In this document: piece after piece, positions 36,550 through 44,677 of the stretch | Position numbering within the stretch: the stretch's first letter is position 1 | Layout of the letters: every line of letters starts with the position of its first letter | Source: Croceicoccus sp. YJ47 | Lineage (GTDB): Bacteria; Pseudomonadota; Alphaproteobacteria; Sphingomonadales; Sphingomonadaceae | Direction of reading: 5' to 3' | DNA: 64,000 nt | Assembly (NCBI RefSeq): GCF_016745095.1 | Contig: NZ_CP067087.1 | Span: forward strand, 562,501 to 626,500 | Made by a program: the position numbers and the translations under genes | Notes under the pieces: model-generated | What the model was told of the DNA's origin: nothing | The model's database searches: none | Seen by the model: only the letters and a program-made list of their open reading frames with translations

Positions 36550-37437
36550 TCAACGACGCACCCTCGCTTTCGTGCCGGACGAGGCCAGCAGATTGCGCGC
36601 CGCCCGCGTGACGAGCCTGTCGTCATGGGGCAGTTCGCCCAGCACCCCGACCCGCCCCGCACCGTCCCGCCGCGCAAGCAGGAGCGTATATTCCGGCCCG
36701 ATCGTATCGAGCGCGTCCAGCCCGACCGTCGGACACGCGTCGAGCATCTGCGCCGCGCTTTCCCCCATGCGCTTGCCTTGCTCACCGCCTGCTGCGATTG
36801 CCCCGCCTTCCCGGCTCAGCTCGTGGCGAAGTTCGCCCAGAATGTCCTCTTCCACCATTTCTTTCCAGTTCAGCACGCCGAATACATGGTCGATACCCCG
36901 CCCGTCGCGCGAAAAGGGAAGCAGGATACCGCGATACAGAACCATCCGCCGCTCGCGATTGACGAATTCCGCCTCGAACCCGATGGGGGTCTGATGCGCG
37001 AGGATCTGAATATAATGATCGGTCACGCGCGACAGCAGCGAATGGGGCGGCACATCGGACAGCTGCGTGATCGTGCCCGGCGCAGAGACCCCGCATTCAT
37101 CGGCCAGCGCCGCGCCCAGATGCGAGACGAGCGGGTTTTCGATTCCCGCCGCGAAATCGAGCATGACGCTGAACGGCCCGAAATCGTCGTTCTCGTTCGG
37201 TTTGATCGCGCTCACCAACGGATAGCGCCCCTGCCCCAGCAATTGCGCCCAGCAATTATAGGCGCGAACCTGCATGCGGCGTTCGTCCTGTCCGATGGCG
37301 GGGGGCGCGTCATCGCCGATTTGCGCGGCATCGGGCATGTCCGGATCGGCGATCGCGTCGAGGGAAGCGTCGTCGGCGGGAAATTCGTCCTGCCATTTCC
37401 GGCGGCGATTTTCACCGTTCCAGTTCAACATTGCCAT
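36550..37437 (-). CDS. PAS-like sensory protein without output domain
   Basis: A 295-residue soluble protein. Residues about 45-215 resemble a PAS_5-type domain seen in alphaproteobacterial signalling proteins (NCWAQLLGQGRYPLVSAI, then RREWN-like GVLNWKEMVEE). There is no kinase, cyclase or HTH output domain; the C-terminal 90 residues are helical and end in a basic tail. The start is the ATG at 37435-37437 with CGGGA upstream. Its tight spacing to the APP1-like gene suggests co-transcription. A ligand or partner cannot be named. Confidence 0.72.
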   Translation of the reverse strand: MAMLNWNGENRRRKWQDEFPADDASLDAIADPDMPDAAQIGDDAPPAIGQDERRMQVRAYNCWAQLLGQGRYPLVSAIKPNENDDFGPFSVMLDFAAGIENPLVSHLGAALADECGVSAPGTITQLSDVPPHSLLSRVTDHYIQILAHQTPIGFEAEFVNRERRMVLYRGILLPFSRDGRGIDHVFGVLNWKEMVEEDILGELRHELSREGGAIAAGGEQGKRMGESAAQMLDACPTVGLDALDTIGPEYTLLLARRDGAGRVGVLGELPHDDRLVTRAARNLLASSGTKARVRR

Positions 37438-37492
37438 TCCCGTCGTCGCCACTTGAAGCGACAACAGCTATCGGCTTCGGGTAAACCGGTGG

Positions 37493-38407
37493 TTAATTCC
37501 GCCCCTGCGCCTGACCTTCCGCGGGCGGATCCTGCGGCCGGGCGGCAATACGCCGCGCGCGGGCGAGCAGGACCTCGGCCTGGGCGAGGTGAAGCCGCTC
37601 GACCATCTTGCCGTCGACACGGATCGCGCCGCGCCCGGCATGTGCCGGGTCGTCAAACGCCGCGACGATGGCTTCCGCCTCCGCGATTTCGTCCGGTGAA
37701 GGGGCAAAGATCGCGTTCGCCGTCGCGATCTGCCGGGGGTGGATTAATGTCTTGCCGTCGAAACCGCCGTCGCGCGCCTGCCGGCATTCGGCGTGCAGAC
37801 GGTCCTCGTCGTCGAGCGCATTGCACACCCCGTCGAGCACGATCAGCCCATGCGCCCGCGCCGCCAGCACCGCCATGGTCAGAACGGGCTGAAACGCCGC
37901 GCGGCCCGGCAATTGCGCGATGCCGCTGTCCTTCGCCAGATCGTTGAGGCCGAGGACCATCCCCGCCAGCGGCGTATCCGCAGCGCACGCCGCGATCTGC
38001 GCCAGGTTGAGCACGGCAAGCGGCGTTTCCACCATGATCCACAGCGCGACATCATCGGCAAAGCCCGCGCCGGCCATCACATCGGCAAGGTCGCGCACAT
38101 CCGCGGCATCGTCGATTTTCGGCGCCAGCACGGCGTCGAGCGGCGCCTGCGCCAGCGCGGCGAGATCCGCCCTGCCCCATGCGCCGTCGTGGGCATTGAT
38201 CCGCGCCACCCGGTAACGCGGACCGAAACCGCCGTCGTTGAATGCGGCGACGATTTGCGCGCGGGCGTCGGCCTTGGCCTCGGGCGCGACCGAATCCTCG
38301 AGATCGAGGACGATCGCATCGACAGGCAATGCGCGCGCCTTGGCGATCGCGCGCGCGTTGGAACCTGGCATGTAAAGGGCGGAGCGCAGGAGCGGAGCAT
38401 CGGTCAT
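37493..38407 (-). CDS. HpcH/HpaI-CitE family CoA-ester lyase
   Basis: A TIM-barrel lyase of 304 residues in the CitE-like group. The motif RSALYMPGSNARAIAKARAL, DAIVLDLEDSVAP and a metal-binding Glu in WIMVETPLAV mark the family. Members cleave malyl-CoA, citramalyl-CoA or related esters. There is no citrate-lyase partner (CitD/CitF) nearby, so it is not a citrate lyase subunit. The substrate cannot be set further. It stands between the PAS gene and the DUF2141 gene. Confidence 0.87.
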   Translation of the reverse strand: MTDAPLLRSALYMPGSNARAIAKARALPVDAIVLDLEDSVAPEAKADARAQIVAAFNDGGFGPRYRVARINAHDGAWGRADLAALAQAPLDAVLAPKIDDAADVRDLADVMAGAGFADDVALWIMVETPLAVLNLAQIAACAADTPLAGMVLGLNDLAKDSGIAQLPGRAAFQPVLTMAVLAARAHGLIVLDGVCNALDDEDRLHAECRQARDGGFDGKTLIHPRQIATANAIFAPSPDEIAEAEAIVAAFDDPAHAGRGAIRVDGKMVERLHLAQAEVLLARARRIAARPQDPPAEGQAQGRN

Positions 38408-38461
38408 GCCCCGTGTCCTGTCACAAGGCGCGCCGGGCTGGCAAGAAAAAGACCGCCGGCG

Positions 38462-38929
38462 TTACAGCATGTAGCGCATGCGGATCGATTGCCGCCCGCC
38501 ATCGGCGCCGACGCGGAACGACGCGTCGCGAAACCGCGGCGGGCCCATGCGCACCTTCGCATCGCGGGAAAAGCCGAACCCTTCGCGCGGCATCATCAAT
38601 GTCTTGTCCACGCGCCCATTGCCGTTTTCGTCGTGAAATACGGCGATCGCATATTGGCCGGGGGGCACGTCCTCGAACACCAGCCGGGGCTCGCCCGCGG
38701 CGCCGATCACCTGCTTGCGCCCGTCATGCGCACAATCGGGGAACGCCTCGGCCACGGGGGCGAGGCAGGCGAAAAGCTTGCCGTCGTGATTGCGCAGATC
38801 GGTAACCGTCACCCGCAAATCGCCCGCGCCGACCGCGCCGGGGAGCGTGAAGGCGATGACCGGCAATGCGGCGATCCTGGCTGTCTGCCTGAACGCTCGG
38901 TGCCGTAACGCGGGCCCGAAAAATTTCAT
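38462..38929 (-). CDS. DUF2141 exported protein
   Basis: A 155-residue protein with an N-terminal signal region (ARIAALPVIAFTLPGAVG) and one DUF2141 domain: DLRVTVTDLRNHDGKLFACL, then PGQYAIAVFHDENGNGRVDK. The domain is a small beta sandwich common in exported proteins of proteobacteria and Bacteroidetes with no known activity. It starts inside the last codon of the desaturase gene (ATGA), so they are coupled. The C-terminal region is basic. Confidence 0.8.
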   Translation of the reverse strand: MKFFGPALRHRAFRQTARIAALPVIAFTLPGAVGAGDLRVTVTDLRNHDGKLFACLAPVAEAFPDCAHDGRKQVIGAAGEPRLVFEDVPPGQYAIAVFHDENGNGRVDKTLMMPREGFGFSRDAKVRMGPPRFRDASFRVGADGGRQSIRMRYML

Positions 38930-39678
38930 CGCTTACGATCCCATCCTTGCGGTGCAATCCCGCGGTCGGTGCCGCATATCCGGTCCCAGAACCGGAAATA
39001 CAGCCCGTAATTGCAGGCATAACGGTGATGATGCACCTGGTGATGGCTCGCCGTTATCAGCCAGCGCCCCAACCGCGAATGAACGACGGCATCCGGAAAC
39101 ATGTCCCACCCCATGTGATTGGTCACACCCATGACCGTCATGATCGCCAGCACCAGAGCCAGCACGCCGACATGGATCGGAACGAGAAACACCAGCGCCG
39201 GGATCACCACCGCCCCGGTGAGCGCCTCCCACGGGTGAAACGCCATCGCCGCCCACGCGGTCGGCGGGCGGCTGGCATGGTGGACCGCATGCATCATCCG
39301 GAACGGGCCGGGCCGGTGCATCCACCGATGGGTCCAGTAGAACCAGCTGTCATGCGCAAAGAGATAGATGAACAGAGACACCGGCAACCACCACAGCGGC
39401 ATGGCACCGACATCGTCGTAGATCCGGGTCCAGCCGCGCTCCTGCCAGCCCCAGCCGACGATGCCCGCCGGAATGCCGTAGATCGCGGCGGAAAGCAGCG
39501 ACCAGCCGATCTCCTTGCCGATCTGCGCGTTCAGCCCGTTATAATGACCCGGCCGCGTCATCCGCGTGGCGAGCGCGAAACCGCCGCTCGTCAGCATGTA
39601 GCGCACCGCGACGATGGCCGTCATTGCCAGGGCCGATGCTCCCATGGCCAGAACCCATCCCGGTATCGTCGCGCTCAT
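38926..39678 (-). CDS. Sterol-desaturase/fatty-acid-hydroxylase family membrane protein
   Basis: A 250-residue integral membrane di-iron oxygenase. Three histidine clusters are visible: HDSWFYWTHRWMH, MHAVHHASRPP and SHHQVHHHRYACNYG, which would hold two irons on the cytosolic side. The substrate may be a lipid, such as a fatty acyl chain, carotenoid or hopanoid; sequence alone does not choose. I start it at the ATG at 39676-39678. It is coupled to DUF2141 by a four-base overlap. Confidence 0.85.
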   Translation of the reverse strand: MSATIPGWVLAMGASALAMTAIVAVRYMLTSGGFALATRMTRPGHYNGLNAQIGKEIGWSLLSAAIYGIPAGIVGWGWQERGWTRIYDDVGAMPLWWLPVSLFIYLFAHDSWFYWTHRWMHRPGPFRMMHAVHHASRPPTAWAAMAFHPWEALTGAVVIPALVFLVPIHVGVLALVLAIMTVMGVTNHMGWDMFPDAVVHSRLGRWLITASHHQVHHHRYACNYGLYFRFWDRICGTDRGIAPQGWDRKR

Positions 39679-39735
39679 GCCCCGTGCCTTAGCGGCAAAG
39701 CGCCGCCATTCAAATGGCGAAGCGCATCGAGACAC

Positions 39736-40254
39736 TCAGCTCAGTTCGTTTTGGCCCCACGGTGCGCATTGCGGGTCACACTCCACCTGCCGGCGCCGGA
39801 TGGCGATGCGGGCGAGCCGCTCCACCTCTTTCTTCCGGCGGGCATGCGCGAGCGTGAGCAAGGGCGCGGGCCGAAGAATTTCCGCATCATAGCCATCGGC
39901 CACGATCAGCCCGCAGGAATCGGGCATGAACTCCGGCATGTCCATGCACGCCCGGTCGAGCGACGGGCAAAGCCCCCAGTAGAACCGATCGCAATAGTCC
40001 AGATAATCGGGCCATTTGGAATCGCCGAGCAGATCGGCGCGCGCCACCTTGATCTCCACGATGATGAGACGCCCGCTCGCATCCATCCCCATGAGATCCG
40101 CCCGCCGCCCATTGCGCAGCGGGACTTCCGGCAGGGTCCAGATATCGTTGCGCGCGAACAGACGGCCGATTCCGCGCGCGACGGCCTGCGCCCGTGTCGA
40201 TGGCGCCGACGGGGACGGGGACGCGGGCGTGGTATGTAAAAGCGAATCGGACAT
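39736..40254 (-). CDS. mmcB: MmcB-family DNA repair protein
   Basis: A 172-residue protein of the MmcB family, named from a Caulobacter locus linked to mitomycin C resistance. The core RADLMGMDASGRLIIVEIK has the D-x(n)-E-x-K pattern of a restriction-nuclease (PD-(D/E)xK) fold, and WPDYLDYCDRFYWGL is a conserved block. A nuclease role in DNA repair is inferred. It lies just before the tRNA-Arg gene on the opposite strand, at the edge of the inserted element but outside it. Confidence 0.85.
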   Translation of the reverse strand: MSDSLLHTTPASPSPSAPSTRAQAVARGIGRLFARNDIWTLPEVPLRNGRRADLMGMDASGRLIIVEIKVARADLLGDSKWPDYLDYCDRFYWGLCPSLDRACMDMPEFMPDSCGLIVADGYDAEILRPAPLLTLAHARRKKEVERLARIAIRRRQVECDPQCAPWGQNELS

Positions 40255-40421
40255 GGTGACGTATTAAAGAACAAAATACGAACCTGGCAAGCGTTCGGGA
40301 CGTTTGCGCCCCGTGAAAATGCACGCTCATGGCGGATTTTTCGATTCCCGGCCCGAATGTGCCGACGCCCTTTGAAAAGGGCTGGTCAGCCAATCATCAC
40401 CCTGCTAATCGCGTTCGGCAC

Positions 40422-40498
<77 letters not shown>

Positions 40499-40544
40499 AC
40501 CTTTTTAACAGCTTAGATGTGAAATCCTCGGCCCCAGAGGAGCT

Positions 40545-40564
40545 CGGGGAAACGGCAGGGGAAC
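40545..40564 (+). repeat. Left GGGGAA repeat pair, candidate integrase arm site
   Basis: CGGGGAAAC (40545-40553) is followed by GGGGAAC (40558-40564). The same arrangement recurs at 50971-50989 near the right end of the element, and a further copy lies at 51090-51097, all in the same orientation. Positions close to both attachment sites suggest arm-type binding sites for the integrase. The 207-base stretch from tRNA to methyltransferase holds this and no gene. Confidence 0.55.
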
Positions 40565-40705
40565 TCTCGGTGCCGCAGAGACTCCCGCTCGAGTCACGCG
40601 GCTGGACCCGTTTTCCCCGGACAGGGATGAACAATCTCTTGCCTTGATCCCCGGCTTTCGATTCAATAGGGCAGTGAAGAACAAATCGTGAATCAGGGGA
40701 ACGTC

Positions 40706-41665
40706 ATGCTCACATCGCTAGAACTCTGCGCCGGGGCCGGGGGACAGGCGCTTGGTCTCGAGAAGGCCGGGTATGAGCACGAGGCGCTGGTCGAGATTGA
40801 TTCGAGCTGTTGCGAGACGCTCCGGGCCAATCGGCCGAGCTGGAACGTGATCGAGGACGATCTCCGGGTGTTCAAGGAGCGGGCCGCCGATTTCAAGGGC
40901 GTGGACCTTGTCGCAGGCGGGCTCCCCTGTCCGCCGTTCTCGCTCGCTGGCAAGCAACTCGGAGAGCGCGACGAGCGCAACCTCTTCCCGGATGCCCTCG
41001 ACATCATCGACGCCACGCGTCCCCGCGCTGTCATGATCGAGAACGTCCGGGGCTTCCTCAGCGCCGTGTTCCACGATTACCGGGAGGGGCTGAAGAAGCA
41101 GCTCAAGAAGCTCGGTTACGAGGCAGACTGGCGGCTGCTCAACGCATCGGACTTCGGCGTCCCGCAGCTCCGGCCGCGTGTCGTCATTGTCGCGCTTCAA
41201 TCCAAGTACGTCGATGCCTTCGATTGGCCCGAAGCGGAGGCCCATAACCCGGCGACGGTCGGCCAAACCCTTTACGACCAGATGGCGGCCGATGGCTGGC
41301 GCGGCGCGAAGAAGTGGCGCGATCGGGCGGACGAGATAGCGCCGACGGTGGTGGGCGGCTCTAAGAAGCACGGCGGCCCGGACCTCGGCCCAACGAGAGC
41401 AAAGGCGGCATGGGCCACCCTCGGGGTCAACGGCAAGACGCTGGCCGATGCCCCGCCGGAGCGGGATTTTGTGGGAATGCCCCGGCTCACGGTCCCGATG
41501 GTAGCGCGGCTACAGGGTTTCCCGGACGATTGGCGCTTCGTGGGCCGCAAGACGGCCGCCTATCGACAGGTGGGCAATGCCTTCCCGCCCCCGGTCGCTC
41601 GAGCCGTTGCGGAGAAGGTGGCTACAGCCCTCGCCAATCCCGCGGTCGCCAAGCGCCGCGCCTAA
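40706..41665 (+). CDS. DNA (cytosine-5) methyltransferase of a type II R-M system
   Basis: Transfers methyl from S-adenosylmethionine to cytosine C5, protecting host DNA from the nuclease encoded next. Motif I ELCAGAGGQALGLEKAGY, the catalytic Cys75 in LPCPPFSLAGKQ (motif IV), ENVRGF (motif VI), QLRPRVVIVAL (motif VIII) and YRQVGNAFPPPVA (motif X) are all present in 319 residues, so it should be active. I choose the ATG at 40706, with AGGGGA ahead of it, over a GTG 18 bases earlier. A hairpin with a short T-run follows the gene. By association with the NaeI-like enzyme its site may be GCCGGC, which is inference. Confidence 0.93.
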   Translation: MLTSLELCAGAGGQALGLEKAGYEHEALVEIDSSCCETLRANRPSWNVIEDDLRVFKERAADFKGVDLVAGGLPCPPFSLAGKQLGERDERNLFPDALDIIDATRPRAVMIENVRGFLSAVFHDYREGLKKQLKKLGYEADWRLLNASDFGVPQLRPRVVIVALQSKYVDAFDWPEAEAHNPATVGQTLYDQMAADGWRGAKKWRDRADEIAPTVVGGSKKHGGPDLGPTRAKAAWATLGVNGKTLADAPPERDFVGMPRLTVPMVARLQGFPDDWRFVGRKTAAYRQVGNAFPPPVARAVAEKVATALANPAVAKRRA

Positions 41666-41692
41666 CTTCATCCCGATCTCACAATGTGCTAG

Positions 41693-41724
41693 CCACCCCC
41701 CGACAGTTTCGCGGGGGTGGTTTT
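41693..41724 (+). terminator. Hairpin after the methyltransferase, overlapping the restriction gene start
   Basis: Arms CCACCCCC (41693-41700) and GGGGGTGG (41713-41720) pair perfectly across a 12-base loop and are followed by TTTT (41721-41724). It looks like a weak factor-independent terminator for the methyltransferase. The GTG start of the restriction gene (41717) lies in its 3' arm, so it may also hide the ribosome site. Confidence 0.6.
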
Positions 41725-42619
41725 GCGCAAGAGGATACCAGCAAGTCTAGTCGTTCCGGGACACCCGGATTACGAGCTGCTCAAGAGCATTGCAGACGAG
41801 ATAGACCGCAAGGCGGGCGGCCGGGCCGAGCTCTCGACCGAGATGCCGATTATGCTGCGCGAATGCATCGACGCGCTCATCAATACGCCGCGCACCGGCC
41901 GCCGGGACTTCAACGAGCTCGAGAAGGTCGAGAAGACTTTCATTGGCACGCACGTCGAGATTGTCGTGCGCCGCTTCCTGCGGCTCAAGAAGGGGCTCCT
42001 CGATACGATCATCCTCGGCCACGATGTCGATATCAAATTCACGACCGGCGATAACTGGACAATCCCGCCCGAGGCATACGGACACCCCTGCCTCATCATC
42101 GCGGCGGACGAGGAGCGCTCGCTCTGCTACGTGGGCCTCATCGTCATTCGGCCCGAGGTGATGCACGGCGGCGTCGGCAATCGGGACGCGAAGCGGGGAA
42201 TCAGCGCAACCGGCTTCGAGCATATCCTCTGGCTGCTTTGTGAGCATCCCTATCCGCCCAACTTCTGGCGCACGGTTTCCCCGGAGGCGACGGAGCGGAT
42301 CACCTCCGCCCGCTCCGGCAACGAACGTGTCATGGCGCTGTTCGAGGAGGTTCAAGAGCGGCCGATCACGCGGGACGTGATCGACGCGACGGCCCGGCAG
42401 AAGGACTTCACACGCCGGACCCGGGCGGACAACGGCCGGGGGAGCCGGGACCGATTGCTCGAGAAGGGCATCCTCCTGCTAACCGGCACGAAGCACCCCG
42501 CGCTTATCGAGGCGCTCGGCCTGCCGTTCTGTCGCCGGGGCGAGTACATCTCCTACACGCCCAAGACAGACGAGGAGTGGCGGCTGGCCGAGGAGGCGGG
42601 CATTTCTCGGGATGGCTGA
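41717..42619 (+). CDS. NaeI-family type II restriction endonuclease
   Basis: A 300-residue protein that aligns, from memory, with NaeI, a type IIE enzyme that cuts GCCGGC and must bind a second effector site. The block NTPRTGRRDFNELEKVEKTF and the catalytic set Glu81 (THVEIVV), Asp96, Asp105 and Lys107 (DVDIKF) match NaeI residues Glu70, Asp86, Asp95 and Lys97 with nearly the same spacing. The C-terminal half corresponds to NaeI's CAP-like DNA-binding (Topo) domain. The start is uncertain: GTG at 41717 or TTG at 41723. It overlaps vsr by eight bases. Specificity is inferred only from family. Confidence 0.85.
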   Translation: MVLRKRIPASLVVPGHPDYELLKSIADEIDRKAGGRAELSTEMPIMLRECIDALINTPRTGRRDFNELEKVEKTFIGTHVEIVVRRFLRLKKGLLDTIILGHDVDIKFTTGDNWTIPPEAYGHPCLIIAADEERSLCYVGLIVIRPEVMHGGVGNRDAKRGISATGFEHILWLLCEHPYPPNFWRTVSPEATERITSARSGNERVMALFEEVQERPITRDVIDATARQKDFTRRTRADNGRGSRDRLLEKGILLLTGTKHPALIEALGLPFCRRGEYISYTPKTDEEWRLAEEAGISRDG

Positions 42620-43022
42620 CAAGCTGACGCCGGAGCGGCGCAGCGAGAATATGCGCCGGATACGCAGCAAGGACACGAAGCCCGAGCTCATCGTCCGCCG
42701 GATGCTCCACGGCCTCGGCTACCGCTACCGCCTCCACCGGCGCGATCTCCCCGGCAAGCCCGATCTGGTGTTTGGGCCGAGGCGCAAGGTCATATTCGTT
42801 CACGGCTGTTTCTGGCACCAGCACGCGGAGTGCCGGGAAGGTCGAACGCCGGGCTCCAACACGGGCTACTGGGCACCCAAGCTGGCGCGCAACGTCGAAC
42901 GGGACGAGGCGGCGCGCATCGCGCTAGATGGCATGGGGTGGTCCAGCGCCACGGTGTGGGAATGCGAGATCGCGGACCTCGACGCACTGGCCGCCCGGCT
43001 CCGGGCCTTCCTCGACGGCTAG
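42612..43022 (+). CDS. vsr: Very short patch repair endonuclease
   Basis: Nicks the strand with T at T:G mismatches that arise when 5-methylcytosine deaminates, so it offsets mutation caused by the neighbouring C5 methyltransferase. The 136 residues show the full Vsr pattern: KPELIVRRMLHGLGYRYRLH, Asp51 in LPGKPDLVF and HGCFWHQH with the His residues that coordinate the active site and zinc (with Cys). It is translationally coupled to the restriction gene. Its stop TAG shares CTAG with the stop of the convergent gene. Confidence 0.95.
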   Translation: MADKLTPERRSENMRRIRSKDTKPELIVRRMLHGLGYRYRLHRRDLPGKPDLVFGPRRKVIFVHGCFWHQHAECREGRTPGSNTGYWAPKLARNVERDEAARIALDGMGWSSATVWECEIADLDALAARLRAFLDG

Positions 43023-43375
43023 GCGACCGCCAAGCCCGAGCACCTCTCGTGTTCCCACGCGGCGACAAGCTCCTCGTCACCCCATTGTGCCATATCGCGG
43101 ACATACGAGCGCCAGATTTGGCGTCCGGCCTCGAATGCCTCGATACACGCGCGCTTGCTCAACAGGTAGCTCTCGACCGTCTCCCAGCTCTTCGCGCCGG
43201 AGGGGAAGCCTGTATCGTCGAAGCCGTCACGCGCGAAGTCACCGCGCGGGTCGCAATGGTGCCGGTAGAGCTCGAGGTACTGCCCAAAGGTACACGCGGC
43301 GGCCTTCTCGCACCATTCCGCGTACCGGGCTGCGTTTTCGGTACACGAGGCATTCGACAGGGCGGCATTGTTCAC
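43019..43375 (-). CDS. Small protein with YozE/SAM-like domain
   Basis: A 118-residue protein. The central part TFGQYLELYRHHCDPRGDFA and FDDTGFPSGAKSWETVESYL resembles the YozE SAM-like fold, a small helical domain of unknown role found in Firmicutes and in phage-related proteins. I start it at a GTG (43373-43375) because AGGAGA lies eight bases upstream; an ATG at 43408 would add 11 residues but lacks a ribosome site. It ends the leftward block of small genes in the element. Confidence 0.65.
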   Translation of the reverse strand: MNNAALSNASCTENAARYAEWCEKAAACTFGQYLELYRHHCDPRGDFARDGFDDTGFPSGAKSWETVESYLLSKRACIEAFEAGRQIWRSYVRDMAQWGDEELVAAWEHERCSGLAVA

Positions 43376-43397
43376 GATAGTGTCTCCTATTCCAGCG

Positions 43398-43568
43398 CTA
43401 AACAGCATAGGGGCTCACGTCCGCATTCGCGCAGGCGTAGCACAGGCGGTTGTGGTTCCCCTCGCTCTCGAAGGGCTTGCGGCACCGGAGGCAGGGCCGC
43501 GTCTCGGTCGGGACGAGCTCATCGAACACGTCCCGACGCTTGCGGTATGTCCGGGGCCGCTGTTTCAC
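43398..43568 (-). CDS. 56-residue zinc-ribbon-like protein
   Basis: Read from a GTG (43566-43568) that overlaps the stop of the upstream gene (GTGA). The sequence has two Cys-x2-Cys pairs, RPCLRCRKPFES and NRLCYACAN, separated by 15 residues, which would bind one zinc. The N-terminal 20 residues are basic (KQRPRTYRKRR), so DNA or RNA binding is likely. Small zinc-finger proteins of this type are common in phages. Function unknown. Confidence 0.75.
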   Translation of the reverse strand: MKQRPRTYRKRRDVFDELVPTETRPCLRCRKPFESEGNHNRLCYACANADVSPYAV

Positions 43569-43897
43569 GCCACCTCGAGCATCACCAGCATCGTCCCGTA
43601 GGCCCGGCGCTGGCCCGCGTTCATCGTGTCGCGGACGAGCGATTGGTTGTCGGGCGAGCGGAACACGTCCACCCACACCTCCCGCTCCCCGGGCTGGCGT
43701 ATGAGCCCGAAGAACGCAGCGAGCTCCTCGACCATCACGCCGTAGATGTGCGAGACGCGCCGGACGAGCTCGAGCGTGGGCCAGCGGTCCTTCACCGTGG
43801 CGATGGCGGCTGAGAGCGCAACGGTGTGCGCGCTCCGGGTTCGTTCGTCGAAGGTGGCGACGTAGTGGCCCAGGACCGCCTCCTCGGTCAGCTCCAT
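43565..43897 (-). CDS. Hypothetical satellite protein, 110 residues
   Basis: A soluble helical protein starting at the ATG at 43895-43897, ten bases inside the upstream gene. There is no signal peptide, transmembrane helix or recognised domain; the middle has RVSHIYGVMVEELAAFFGL and WVDVFRSPDNQSLVRDT. It is packed by overlap with both neighbours, which supports it being expressed as part of the operon. I do not recognise a family. Confidence 0.62.
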   Translation of the reverse strand: MELTEEAVLGHYVATFDERTRSAHTVALSAAIATVKDRWPTLELVRRVSHIYGVMVEELAAFFGLIRQPGEREVWVDVFRSPDNQSLVRDTMNAGQRRAYGTMLVMLEVA

Positions 43898-44262
43898 CGG
43901 TCGCTCCTCTCATAGACCGCATCGGTGCGGGCCTTCCGAAAGGCGATCTCTGCCGAGCGTTCGGCACAGGCCAGCTCGATCAGAACCGGGTCGGTGTCCG
44001 AGCAATCGAGGAGGGCCTTGCCGGGGGTGCAGCCCTTCTCGAGGGCGATCTCCCCGGCGCGTACCATCATCGCGTCTGCGTACTCGGCCGCCTTGTACAG
44101 CGGGGCGGCTTCGCCAGCCGCGACCTCGGCCGCGTTCTTGCGCAGCGTGGCGGTTGTGCTCTTCAATATCACGGCGGTCGCGCCCCTCACGGCGGGCACG
44201 TCCACGGTCGAAATCTCGTTCACGGTCATGTCGCGGACGACCATCTTCTTGGGCAGGGTCAT
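43888..44262 (-). CDS. Hypothetical protein with a phage XkdF-like N-terminal signature
   Basis: A 124-residue protein with AAGGAA before its ATG. Residues about 8-35 (VVRDMTVNEISTVDVPAVRG then AVILKS) recall the conserved start of phage XkdF-type and related proteins, which often read like EVSLVDRPANPGA. The rest is helical with Ala-rich and acidic stretches and two Cys (KGCTPGKALLDCSD). No protease site is visible. The similarity points to a phage origin but does not give a function. Confidence 0.6.
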   Translation of the reverse strand: MTLPKKMVVRDMTVNEISTVDVPAVRGATAVILKSTTATLRKNAAEVAAGEAAPLYKAAEYADAMMVRAGEIALEKGCTPGKALLDCSDTDPVLIELACAERSAEIAFRKARTDAVYERSDRWS

Positions 44263-44525
44263 TGTGCGGGTTCCTTTTCAGTGGGCAGGGAGGACAGGTC
44301 ATTCTCGACCTGCCGGGCTATCAGGGTGGCGATGGTCTGGGCCTTCGCTCGGGACTGTCGCGGCTGGTTCAGGTGGCGGAGGAGGTCCGGCGCGGACACC
44401 TCGAGGTCGCCCAACAGGGTCCCCCGGAACTGGTGCATCAAGCGGGACGCGGAATGCGCCTCAGCCCCGTAGCACTGACGGTACTCAGCGAGGAATGCCC
44501 GGTCGCTGTCGAAGAGGGCGCTCAT
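44259..44525 (-). CDS. Hypothetical satellite protein, 88 residues
   Basis: Starts at an ATG (44523-44525) that overlaps the stop of the 51-residue gene, and its own stop overlaps the next start (both ATGA). The protein is helical and charged (DRAFLAEYRQCYGAEAHSAS, then GDLEVSAPDLLRHLNQ). No domain is recognised. The tight ATGA coupling on both sides is the main evidence that it is a real gene. Confidence 0.6.
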   Translation of the reverse strand: MSALFDSDRAFLAEYRQCYGAEAHSASRLMHQFRGTLLGDLEVSAPDLLRHLNQPRQSRAKAQTIATLIARQVENDLSSLPTEKEPAQ

Positions 44526-44677
44526 CGCTTCCCCGGCGGCCGCGATGGCCTCCGAGAGGCGCGCGCCGCCTCGACCTTCTCGGCCGCGATCTCGCGCAGG
44601 CGGTCGGTGTGTTCGGCGTCCGGCTGTCCGGTCTCCGGCTCCGACCCATCAGGCCGCTGCTGCTTGAAAATTCCCAT
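44522..44677 (-). CDS. 51-residue hypothetical protein
   Basis: A short gene starting at an ATG (44675-44677) with AAGGAG eight bases upstream, one of the clearest ribosome sites in the element. The product begins MGIFKQQRPDGSEPETG and continues as a charged helix (HTDRLREIAAEKVEAARA) with a basic end. It overlaps the end of the preceding gene by 29 bases in another frame, and its stop overlaps the next start. Too short for family assignment. Confidence 0.55.
   Translation of the reverse strand: MGIFKQQRPDGSEPETGQPDAEHTDRLREIAAEKVEAARASRRPSRPPGKR

Noticed and set aside
41717-42619. NaeI homologue acting as a topoisomerase
   Set aside because: NaeI becomes a topoisomerase when a specific Leu is changed to Lys; the aligned residue here is still Leu, so nuclease function is the simpler call.
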